DNA of 64,000 bases. It comes from a bacterium (GTDB lineage Bacteria > Desulfobacterota > DSWW01). The notes below the pieces were generated by a model that saw only the letters and a list, made by a program, of their open reading frames with translations, ran no database searches and was not told where the DNA came from. Positions 24,787 through 32,560 of this stretch are shown here, one piece after another. The position numbers and the translations under genes are program-made. Every line of letters begins with the position of its first letter. Position 1 is the first letter of the stretch. The stretch covers positions 92,540-156,539 of the forward strand of contig JANQFG010000265.1 in the NCBI GenBank assembly GCA_028277985.1, in the 5' to 3' direction.

Positions 24787-27144
24787 ATGTGGGGCTTCAG
24801 GAGATCTTCCTGTGTGCGGGTTGCCGGAATTCGTGCAACGACCCGGATTCTCCGGCACCGGGTCGCCGTGATGATCTGGTTGCTCCAAGCAGCGCTGGTC
24901 CTCTCCGCCTGTTCCGAACGGGATGACCACCGTCCATCAGCGCCGCCTGCCCCATCCACGAACGAATTCGAGATACAGGTGAACAGGTCCGATGAAGGGG
25001 GCGCGAGCGTGACGGTGGCCCACGCGTCCAACCCGGGAAGGGTGCTGTGGGAGACTCTTCCGGGAGTCAGTTTCGTATCCGCTGGGACTTCGGAGGCAAC
25101 CATCACTCAGAACGGGGGTGCCTTCTCCATCCGGGACGACGAGCAGATGCGCTGCAAGACCCAGACGGTGGATGAAGTCGTGACCACCCAGCAGGGTGTG
25201 TCGCTGTCCGGGAGACTGGGCGGTGAAGGTTGCGATGTGGGGTATTCCCTCGACTTCACGGCACTATCGGAGAACCAGCTCGGTTTCGATCTGCGTCTGC
25301 CGGCTGCAGGTCCGGAATACAACCGGCTCTATCTCCGCTACGCTTCCTCTGTGGACGAACGCTTTTTCGGATTCGGGGAGCAGTTCACCCGTCTTGACAT
25401 GAAAGGACGGAGAATACCGATTTTCTCCCGGGAACCGGGCGTCGGCCGCTGCGATGAGGGGGCGATGGACTGGCCGATCACCATGGAAGACCTTTCCGCC
25501 TGGATCATCACGACCTTCACGAGCCTGTTTGCTCCTGGTGGGGGCGGTTCCTGGGATGCCACCTACACGGCCGTTCCGCATTACCTTACCAGCAAGGGAA
25601 GGTCGTTGTTCCTCGAAAACTACGAGGTCTCGGTGTTCGACATGGAGCGGCCCGATGAGGTCGAGATCAAGGTATTCGGGAATCATGTTCGGGGCCGCAT
25701 CCTGAACGGCGCTTCGGCGCTGGCTCTCATCGAGGAGTACACGGCCTACAGCGGAAGGATGCCGCCCTTGCCCGACTGGATGAACCAGGGGGTGATCGTG
25801 GGCCTGAAAGGAGGCACGGAAGAGGTTTACGCGAGACTCGAAGAACTCAAGGAGCATGACACACCCATTGCCGCCTTCTGGATGGAAGACTGGATGGGTC
25901 CGCGAAAGACGTTTATCGGCACCCAGTTGTGGTACAACTGGGTGGTCGATGAGGAACACTACCCGGGGTGGGACGAAATGGTTCAGACCCTGCGCGATCA
26001 GGGGATCCGGGTGATGGTGTACATCAGCCCCTTCCTGGTGGACGTGGCAGAGAAGGGCTCGGATGTGCGCAATCTGTTTCGTGAGGCGGAGGCGTCCGGA
26101 TACCTCGTCCGAAACCAGCAGGGGGAACCCTACCTGATCGCCATGGCCACCTTTGACACCGCCCTCGTGGATCTGACGAACCCGGCTGCCCGTGCATGGC
26201 TCAAGGACGTCATCCGTGAAGAAATGCTCGACCGAGGGGTCTCTGGCTGGATGGCGGACTACGGAGAGTACTTGCCCTTCGACGCACAGTTGTTCTCCGG
26301 TGAGGAGGCAGGCGATGTTCACAATCGCTACCCGGAGATGTGGGCCCGGTTGAATCGTGAAGTCCTGGAGGAAGAGGGGTTGGTGGGAGACGTGGTCTTC
26401 TTCTCCCGGAGTGGTTCCGCAAGGGGCCCCGGGTTGAGCACGTTGATGTGGGCCGGGGACCAACTGGTCACTTTCGACAGGCACGACGGTTTGAAGTCCG
26501 CCATCAAGGGGATGTTATCGAGCGGCATTTCCGGTTTCAGCCTCAACCACACCGACACCGGAGGGCATACATCCCTGGTCTTCACCGTTGGCGACACCAC
26601 CATGTCTGTGTTGGTGCGTTCGAAGGAACTGTTGATGCGATGGATGGAGATGAGCGCTTTTACACCCGTGTTTCGGACCCATGAGGGTAACCGGACGGAG
26701 GAAAGCGTCCAGTTCTACGAGGACGAGGAAACATTGGGGCACTTTGCTCGCTTCGCCAAGATCTACCGCGCTCTTTCCTTCTATCGCTCCGAGCTCATGG
26801 AAGAAGCGTTCCAGCGTGGGATCCCCCTTGTGCGGCATCCGATGCTCCACTACCCGGACGACCCCGGGGTGTACGGGATGGAACACCAGTGGATGCTCGG
26901 CACGGAGTTCATGGTCGTGCCGGTCGTAGATTCGGGTGCGGAGACGGTGAATGCCTACCTTCCTGAAGGGGAATGGGTGCATCTATGGAGTGGGGAGATC
27001 TACGATTCGTCCGGTGGAGGCCGTTGGGATCCGGGGATTCCTGCCCCGATGGGTGAGCCCGGAGTATTCTACAGGAAGGGCTCGAGCGCGGGGGCGAAGT
27101 TTGTCGGGAATCTGGGAGCAGAAGGAATCCTTCTTTTTGATTGA
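24787..27144 (+). CDS. GH31 glycosidase lipoprotein, sulfoquinovosidase-like with altered substrate pocket
   Basis: Start at the ATG at 24787 with AAGGGA upstream. 785 residues; lipobox LVLSAC (Cys42) puts it in the periplasm or outer membrane. Catalytic motifs: GWMADYGEYLP with nucleophile Asp491 and WAGDQ with acid/base Asp558, and the overall sequence follows E. coli YihQ (sulfoquinovosidase). From memory of YihQ, sulfoquinovose contacts are Gln262, Gln288, Arg301, Trp304 and Tyr508; here the aligned residues are Lys341, Glu367, Gln380, Tyr383 and His594. The KE pair matches the KERWY subtype, but Arg, Trp and Tyr that hold the sulfonate are all replaced. So it is probably an alpha-glycosidase for another glycoside. 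Confidence 0.87.
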   Translation: MWGFRRSSCVRVAGIRATTRILRHRVAVMIWLLQAALVLSACSERDDHRPSAPPAPSTNEFEIQVNRSDEGGASVTVAHASNPGRVLWETLPGVSFVSAGTSEATITQNGGAFSIRDDEQMRCKTQTVDEVVTTQQGVSLSGRLGGEGCDVGYSLDFTALSENQLGFDLRLPAAGPEYNRLYLRYASSVDERFFGFGEQFTRLDMKGRRIPIFSREPGVGRCDEGAMDWPITMEDLSAWIITTFTSLFAPGGGGSWDATYTAVPHYLTSKGRSLFLENYEVSVFDMERPDEVEIKVFGNHVRGRILNGASALALIEEYTAYSGRMPPLPDWMNQGVIVGLKGGTEEVYARLEELKEHDTPIAAFWMEDWMGPRKTFIGTQLWYNWVVDEEHYPGWDEMVQTLRDQGIRVMVYISPFLVDVAEKGSDVRNLFREAEASGYLVRNQQGEPYLIAMATFDTALVDLTNPAARAWLKDVIREEMLDRGVSGWMADYGEYLPFDAQLFSGEEAGDVHNRYPEMWARLNREVLEEEGLVGDVVFFSRSGSARGPGLSTLMWAGDQLVTFDRHDGLKSAIKGMLSSGISGFSLNHTDTGGHTSLVFTVGDTTMSVLVRSKELLMRWMEMSAFTPVFRTHEGNRTEESVQFYEDEETLGHFARFAKIYRALSFYRSELMEEAFQRGIPLVRHPMLHYPDDPGVYGMEHQWMLGTEFMVVPVVDSGAETVNAYLPEGEWVHLWSGEIYDSSGGGRWDPGIPAPMGEPGVFYRKGSSAGAKFVGNLGAEGILLFD

Positions 27145-27169
27145 CTGGTCAACAAAAATAATGGATAAT
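27141..27169 (+). promoter_or_regulatory. Promoter with operator TTGACTGGTCAA over the -35 box
   Basis: -35 TTGACT (27141-27146), 17-bp spacer, -10 GATAAT (27164-27169). The near-palindrome TTGACTGGTCAA (27141-27152) covers the -35, and a further GGTCAA (27170-27175) follows the -10. The operator overlaps the stop codon of the GH31 gene. It would drive the CCG Fe-S gene at 27310. Confidence 0.75.
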
Positions 27170-27309
27170 GGGTCAATGCAGGGGAGCCTCGAGCTTTGCC
27201 TCACGAGGGGAAGAATGCGGGTTCGAGGGTGGCGGAGGTAGGCGTACGAAAGGGTGAGAGACGGGAAGGGACGCGAGAACCTGCCCGTGAAGTCAAAAGG
27301 AGGAGGAAG

Positions 27310-28548
27310 ATGGCGAAGAATGCAAAGGTGGCGCAGGACATCAAGCCGCTGATGGAATATCGGAACATGGCTTGGAAGTGCTGGAAGTGCGGGTTCTGCC
27401 GGATGAGCAATCCGGATGAGCAGAAGACGAACAAGTATTCGAACAACTGTCCCCGTGGGACCCGGTTTCGGTTCGAATCCTTTTACGGGACCGGGACGCA
27501 GGAAATCGTTCGTGCCCTGACCTGCGATCCGCCTGAGCTGGATATCACGGATCCTGCTGTTCTCGAGCGGATTCAGAAGATCGTGTACACCTGCCCCCAG
27601 TGCGGGGCGTGCCAGGAGAACTGCAACCCCACCAAGGATCTCGAGCCTGCCAACGCCTCCATCGCCCTGAGGAACTGGCTCGTGGAGCAGGGGCATGGGC
27701 CCTTGCCCGAGCATCAACCCCTCGTGAAAAGCATCATGAACTACGACAATCCCTGGATGCAGCCGAGGGCGGCCAGGTCGAAATGGGCCAAGAAGAGAAA
27801 GGTCAAGGACGCGGGCAAGGAAGAGGTCGAAGTCCTCTACTACCCTGGGTGCACAGCCGCGTATGACCCGGTGATCCAGCCCGTGGCGGGCTGGGTGACG
27901 GAGATCCTGCTGGCCGCGGACGTGGACTTCGGGATCCTGGGCAAGAACGAGATCTGCTGTGGATCGACGGTGTTGCGGGTGGGTGATCGGGAGAACTTCC
28001 GAAAGATCCGGACCAAGAACCTGGAGAGCCTCAACAGCACGACTGCCAAGACGATCGTCACCGCATGCTCAGGATGCTTCAGCACGCTGAGCCACGAGTA
28101 CAAAGAAGACCTGAACATGCCGGTCAAGCACATCATGGAATTCGTGGACGAGCTCATCCAGGAGGGCAAGCTGACCTTCACGAAGAGCCTCGACCTTGAA
28201 GTGACCTATCATGATCCTTGTCATACCGGCCGGTACTGCGATGTCTATGATGCACCCCGGAACATCCTGAAGGCCCTGCCTGGAGTCACCCTGATAGAGA
28301 TGCAGCGGATTCGGAGCTGGAGCTGGTGTTGCGGGGCAGGGGGTGGGTGTCGTACCGCCTTCCCGGAGGACATTGCAGGGTTCGCTGCGGAGTCGAGGCT
28401 TGAAGAGGCGTTCGAAACGGGAACGAAAACCCTGGTGACCTGTTGCCCCTTCTGTGAGCAGAACCTCGGGGAGAACGCCAAACGGACCTATGACCGCTTC
28501 GGGATCGAAGTCAAGGATCTCATGGAGCTCGTCTACCAGGCCCTGTAG
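27310..28548 (+). CDS. CCG-domain (HdrD/GlpC/GlcF-like) iron-sulfur protein
   Basis: Start at the ATG at 27310, right behind AGGAGGAGG; the frame is open further upstream but Arg-rich. 412 residues. N-terminal ferredoxin-like region: CWKCGFC near residue 24 with a later NCP, and CPQCGACQENC with Pro near 100. Two CCG domains follow: YYPGCTA...CCGS...CSGCF and HDPCHTGR...CCGAGGG...CCPFCEQ. Such subunits take electrons from a flavoprotein partner. Domain order matches the protein at 55404-56675, which lies between two FAD oxidases; the likely partner here is the fused double FAD oxidase at 36184-39126, which carries the same operator family. Confidence 0.87.
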   Translation: MAKNAKVAQDIKPLMEYRNMAWKCWKCGFCRMSNPDEQKTNKYSNNCPRGTRFRFESFYGTGTQEIVRALTCDPPELDITDPAVLERIQKIVYTCPQCGACQENCNPTKDLEPANASIALRNWLVEQGHGPLPEHQPLVKSIMNYDNPWMQPRAARSKWAKKRKVKDAGKEEVEVLYYPGCTAAYDPVIQPVAGWVTEILLAADVDFGILGKNEICCGSTVLRVGDRENFRKIRTKNLESLNSTTAKTIVTACSGCFSTLSHEYKEDLNMPVKHIMEFVDELIQEGKLTFTKSLDLEVTYHDPCHTGRYCDVYDAPRNILKALPGVTLIEMQRIRSWSWCCGAGGGCRTAFPEDIAGFAAESRLEEAFETGTKTLVTCCPFCEQNLGENAKRTYDRFGIEVKDLMELVYQAL

Positions 28549-28562
28549 GGTGTCCTCGAGGC

Positions 28563-29891
28563 CTATCTGCCTGATTTTCTGAGAGCCTGAACCGTGAAAA
28601 AGGACTCATCCAGGCCGGTATCATAGATGGTGGTGGTGGGCAGCTGTTTGCGGCATCCTCCAAACAGCTCGTACCTCCCTGATTCGAGATTCATGTAGAT
28701 GTAGCCGGCGAACATCCTCATCTTGTTGCAGCTGTCGGCGAACCCGTAAGCTTCGTACATTCGCCACAGATTGCCCCGCTTGTCATACCTGTCGGCAAGC
28801 ACGGGCTGCCAATGATCTTCATCATAATAACCGACACGCCTGCTGTAGGGGTGCTCCAGGCCCTCCTTCAGGGTCCCTTCGACGATCCAGATCCGGTGCA
28901 GTTCGTAGCGTATCCGTTCCGGATTGATGTCCTGTGCCCAGCATTCATCTTCATCCTCTGCATCGGGCAGAAAGATGTCGTAACAGTTATTTGGAACGTA
29001 CATTTCCTTCTTGCCGATGAGTTTCCAGTCCCAGTTGTTGACCGTTCCCCTGAACTCGAGGCCGTTTTCATCCATGGTGAGCTCGCCATCGAGCTGGCCT
29101 CCGTTGGTCATGGAAGGGGCGCGCCGCACCCTCCTCAGGGTAGGCATGAACAGCCAGGCATCTTCCAGCCGGTTGTCATCCAGGTAGGCAAATGAAAGAA
29201 AGTCCACCCCCTTTTCGTCCGCGGGATAGGTGGTCAGGTTGCGGATCTTTTGAAAGATCTTGTCCGGATTATCAAAGGGTCTGCTCTTTATCCTGGTCTC
29301 GCCGTAGTTCAGGACCCTGGTCTGCCACATGGTCTTCTTGATCTTGCCGGAGGGACTGACAACCCTGCGGCAGGTAAGGGCGGAGGCATCATCCCCAACG
29401 TACATTCTGCGGATGTTCCATATTGCCTCGAGTCCATTCTTGGGAGAAGGAAACGCGATTGCCCCGTTGAACCCCTGGAGGACGCCGTTCTCATCGATCG
29501 TGCAGGTCTTTCGGTTCTTCTCCACGGCCTCGTAAAACTCGGGGCAGAATTCGATGTTTCGACGGGTCGGATAGACGGTCATATAGAAATTCTCATGCTT
29601 CTTCACACGCATGATCTGTCCGGGGGAGAGCCGGTCCGTGTACTGGTCCACGTTCGTGTGGTCGATGCGGAAAAGAGGCTTTTCCTGCTTGTAGGGGTTG
29701 GGAAAGTACTGGCCCGGGGTGTAGTCGCTCGGACAGGGCATGTTCTTGTGCCCTTCCCAGGCGGGGATCTCCCCGGTGGCATTGGGGCCCGGATCGGCTC
29801 CGATCAGACTGATGTCGATCGCGTGGGTCGTGGCGATCGGTAAGGCAAGCAGGAAGGAAAGAAAGAATGCGCCGGCGATGGAAGCTCTCAT
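28563..29891 (-). CDS. DUF1329 periplasmic protein, copy 2
   Basis: 442 residues with a signal peptide (FFLSFLLALPIATTHA). It shares long stretches with copy 1 (21756-23087): PLFRIDHTNVDQY, RLSPGQI, RRVVSPSGKIKKTM, DDNRLEDAWLFMPTLRR and the same C-terminal TVQALRKSGR. Hence a recent paralogue, clearly co-localised. Ribosome site AAAGGGGG before the ATG. Convergent with the CCG gene (14-bp gap). A short inverted repeat (29974-29991) lies in its upstream region. Confidence 0.88.
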   Translation of the reverse strand: MRASIAGAFFLSFLLALPIATTHAIDISLIGADPGPNATGEIPAWEGHKNMPCPSDYTPGQYFPNPYKQEKPLFRIDHTNVDQYTDRLSPGQIMRVKKHENFYMTVYPTRRNIEFCPEFYEAVEKNRKTCTIDENGVLQGFNGAIAFPSPKNGLEAIWNIRRMYVGDDASALTCRRVVSPSGKIKKTMWQTRVLNYGETRIKSRPFDNPDKIFQKIRNLTTYPADEKGVDFLSFAYLDDNRLEDAWLFMPTLRRVRRAPSMTNGGQLDGELTMDENGLEFRGTVNNWDWKLIGKKEMYVPNNCYDIFLPDAEDEDECWAQDINPERIRYELHRIWIVEGTLKEGLEHPYSRRVGYYDEDHWQPVLADRYDKRGNLWRMYEAYGFADSCNKMRMFAGYIYMNLESGRYELFGGCRKQLPTTTIYDTGLDESFFTVQALRKSGR

Positions 29892-29973
29892 CAGATCCCC
29901 CTTTCAATTCTATGTTAGAAAGGTGTCCTCCCGGGAGGAGGCCTTATGATCGTGCAGACGGATTGCTTCCTGT

Positions 29974-29991
29974 GACTAGGTTTACATAGTC
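29974..29991. repeat. Inverted repeat GACTA-N8-TAGTC upstream of DUF1329 copy 2
   Basis: GACTA (29974-29978) and TAGTC (29987-29991) flank an 8-bp centre, inside a 148-bp gap between the DUF1329 start and the 3' end of the next minus-strand gene. The half-site resembles TGACTAG of the 31.2 kb operator but with different spacing, so regulator binding is only a possibility. Confidence 0.35.
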
Positions 29992-30039
29992 GTTCCAACC
30001 TTTTCAATCAGTTTCTTGAGAACCGTGAGCTGCCGTTAT

Positions 30040-31122
30040 TCAGTCCTTTACGATCGTTCTGCCTTTCATCATGTCGACGGCCCAGTGTCCGTCGTACCCC
30101 GGGACGGCATCATCGATCATTTTCAGGGAGGGAGTCATCAACCGGGGAAACCTCATCATGAGATGTGCCATGGGCAGACGCATGGGCATTCGTCGCATGG
30201 CAGCGGAAACGACTCGAACTCGATGGAAGTTCTTGTTGAATCGTTCGAAATCTTCCAAAGCCCTTTCCGTATCGGTGTAGGCCAGTTCTGCTATCTTGCC
30301 TGACATGAGGGCTCCGTGGATACCGAACATCCCGGCAGGATCGATCATCCCGCAGATGGTTCCCGTGAGCACCCGATTCCCCTTGAAGAGCTTCAGAGAA
30401 TCCTTGCCGAGTACCGGAGTCGTGCCGGAGTGCTTCGACCATTTCGGGAACGTGAGGCCTTCGCTCTCTTCGAGGTGGCGTTTGCATTCCTCGATGTTCT
30501 CATCCGTCATGGGATAGCGGGTAAAGACCAGGAAGAACATGAGGTCATTCGCCACGGATAGGTACCCGTAATCCGTCGAGTACTTTCCGGACCACCCCAT
30601 CAGAGCGTCCTCGAATCTCGGGTCATCGAGTTTCTTGCGCGCGTAAGCACCTGTGCCCTGGTCATAGGGCACACCGATCGCCTCCATGCCTTCCTTGTCG
30701 AAGCCGGTGGCCACGACGGCACGCTCCGGGATGTCGTCCAGGCGACGGACGTAGTGGTCGAAATGGACCTTGATTCCCATGTCGACGGCGATATTGTAGA
30801 GGTAGGTATCGATGGAAGTCTTGCGGCCTCCCCGTTCGACCAGGTAGTAGTTCACCGGGTTCAGGTCGAATTTCTCCTTTTCCACGATCATGCGAAAGCG
30901 CTTGACAGGGGTGAAACAGGGGGAGATGTCGATACCGATGTAGTTGGAGACCCTTGCAGGATCGATCGGGGTGGCGTGTATGGAGGGATGAAAATCTTCC
31001 AGCATCCCCAGGGATTTCGCCGCATCCCAGATTTCGACCTCGTAGCCTTCCCTGCAGAGATTGATTCCCGCGACCAGTCCGGACAGACCGGCACCAACGA
31101 TGGTGATCTTAGAAGCAGACAT
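30040..31122 (-). CDS. FAD/NAD(P)-binding oxidoreductase
   Basis: Start at the ATG at 31122 (MSASKITIVGAG), with GAGGAGGGGG immediately upstream; the longer frame would run through the operator. 360 residues. Rossmann motif ITIVGAGLSGLVAGINLCREG and a C-terminal FAD segment (MIDPAGMFGIHGALMSGKIA), related to the FixC/lycopene-cyclase-type flavoproteins. The family usually acts on lipids or passes electrons to quinone. It is divergent from the 4Fe-4S gene at 31355 across the tandem operators at 31199-31230, so the two may be co-regulated. Confidence 0.82.
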   Translation of the reverse strand: MSASKITIVGAGLSGLVAGINLCREGYEVEIWDAAKSLGMLEDFHPSIHATPIDPARVSNYIGIDISPCFTPVKRFRMIVEKEKFDLNPVNYYLVERGGRKTSIDTYLYNIAVDMGIKVHFDHYVRRLDDIPERAVVATGFDKEGMEAIGVPYDQGTGAYARKKLDDPRFEDALMGWSGKYSTDYGYLSVANDLMFFLVFTRYPMTDENIEECKRHLEESEGLTFPKWSKHSGTTPVLGKDSLKLFKGNRVLTGTICGMIDPAGMFGIHGALMSGKIAELAYTDTERALEDFERFNKNFHRVRVVSAAMRRMPMRLPMAHLMMRFPRLMTPSLKMIDDAVPGYDGHWAVDMMKGRTIVKD

Positions 31123-31198
31123 ACCCCCTCCTCGAATTCCGGATGGACCCTCGATGGGCAAGGGTCCGGTGAAGGCCCCGAGAGGCCACACGGTTCTC

Positions 31199-31246
31199 TG
31201 ACTAGTCAATTTTTTGTTTGACTAGTCAAATAACAAATATTAGGAT
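31199..31246 (+). promoter_or_regulatory. Tandem TGACTAGTCA operators and promoter in a divergent region
   Basis: TGACTAGTCA (31199-31208) and TTTGACTAGTCAAA (31217-31230) are both perfect palindromes; their centres are 20 bp apart, about two helical turns. The second forms the -35 box of a plus-strand promoter: TTGACT (31218-31223), 17-bp spacer, TAGGAT (31241-31246). Same register as the promoter at 27141. It would control the 4Fe-4S gene at 31355 and perhaps the minus-strand oxidoreductase. Confidence 0.78.
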
Positions 31247-31354
31247 TTACTTCAAGGAAAAAATTCAATTTCGAGAAGAAACACCGGGAATGGCCGTCCA
31301 GACGGGCGGCCCGGACCGTTCCGGTGCCATGGATGACCAGGAAAGGAGTGCGTC

Positions 31355-32449
31355 ATGAGCGAAGACCTCTATTTCAAGCTGGGGGAACGGTTGAACCAGT
31401 ACCAGGTGAAGATCCTCCTGGTCGAGCCCTATCTGAACATCTTGAGGGAAATCTACGCCGAGAAGGAAGCCGAGCTTGGCGCAGCACTCCCGTTGGGGTC
31501 ACACTCGGCGTCCGAGCTTTCAGAGAAGCTCGGAAGGGAGGAGAAGGAACTGGGTTCGCTCCTCGAGGGGATGGCGAACAAGGGAACCGTGTTCGTCACG
31601 AAGACGGAGGATGGGTCGAGCCAGTACGCCCTCATGCCTTTTGTCCCTGGCGTCGTGGAGTTTCAACTGATGCGGGGTACGGACACGGAACAGGACCGGA
31701 AGGTGGCCCGTATGCTTCACGAGTTCATGGAAGGGGAGATGAAGGACTTGACCAGGGAGGTGATGAAGGATCCGGTAGTGGCAAAGCAGATGATGCCGGA
31801 TGCGCCTGCCCGGACGATCACCGTGGAGGCGGAACTGCCTCGAGGCACCCAGATCTATCCCTTTGAAAAACTGACCGAACTGGTCGACCAGGAGAGTTTC
31901 TTTGCAGCGGCCAAGTGCTACTGCCGTCACCATGCCTATCTGATCGACCAGCCCTGCAAGGTGGAAGGGGTGCCCGAATACTCCTGCCTGATGTTTGGAA
32001 AGGCGGCCGAATTTATCGTGGACCGGGAATTCGGCAAGGAGGTCACAAAGGAGCAGGCCTACCGGATCCTGGAGGCCACGGAAAAGGCGGGACTGGTGCA
32101 CAACACGAACAACTGGATCGAGAACACGGGTTTCATCTGCAACTGCTGCGGTTGCTGTTGTGGGTTCCTCAAGATGGTCAAGGAGTATGACAGCAGCGCG
32201 TGGCTCGAATCCGCGAATTTCCAGGTTCAGGCGGAATTCGAGGAATGTGTCGGGTGCGGCGACTGCATCGAGCGATGCCAGATGGACGCTCTGTGTCTCG
32301 AGGAGGAGGTGATCTCCATCGACCTTTCCCGATGCATCGGATGTGGGAACTGCGTCACGGTTTGCCCGACCGAGTGTTTGTCCATGGTGCGGCGATCCGA
32401 CAAGAGCCCCCCTGCCGGAAAGGATGCGCTGGACGCACTGGGGATATGA
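31355..32449 (+). CDS. Winged-helix plus 4Fe-4S dicluster protein
   Basis: 364 residues. Residues ~45-95 look like a winged helix (SASELSEKLGREEKELGSLLEGMANKGTVF). The middle carries scattered cysteines (188, 190, 201, 211) and a very dense cluster, CNCCGCCCG at 262-270. The C-terminus is a two-cluster ferredoxin (CVGCGDCIERC and CIGCGNCVTVCP, 298-342). No signal peptide, so a cytoplasmic electron carrier or redox-sensing subunit. AAAGGAG precedes the ATG. It shares the operator family with the CCG gene and the fused FAD oxidase, so it may serve the same enzyme. Confidence 0.82.
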   Translation: MSEDLYFKLGERLNQYQVKILLVEPYLNILREIYAEKEAELGAALPLGSHSASELSEKLGREEKELGSLLEGMANKGTVFVTKTEDGSSQYALMPFVPGVVEFQLMRGTDTEQDRKVARMLHEFMEGEMKDLTREVMKDPVVAKQMMPDAPARTITVEAELPRGTQIYPFEKLTELVDQESFFAAAKCYCRHHAYLIDQPCKVEGVPEYSCLMFGKAAEFIVDREFGKEVTKEQAYRILEATEKAGLVHNTNNWIENTGFICNCCGCCCGFLKMVKEYDSSAWLESANFQVQAEFEECVGCGDCIERCQMDALCLEEEVISIDLSRCIGCGNCVTVCPTECLSMVRRSDKSPPAGKDALDALGI

Positions 32450-32560
32450 GCCACACCCCGAATCAGCCTCGTACTCGTCCTCGATTGCAGCGGGGGATGT
32501 CCTAACACCCAACACCTGAGAACGAAGGGCCGTCTTCGGGCACGGTCACGAAACAGGATA

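Noticed and set aside
24787..27144. Naming the GH31 enzyme sulfoquinovosidase (yihQ)
   Set aside because: Three of the five sulfonate-pocket residues differ, so the name would claim a specificity that the sequence does not support.
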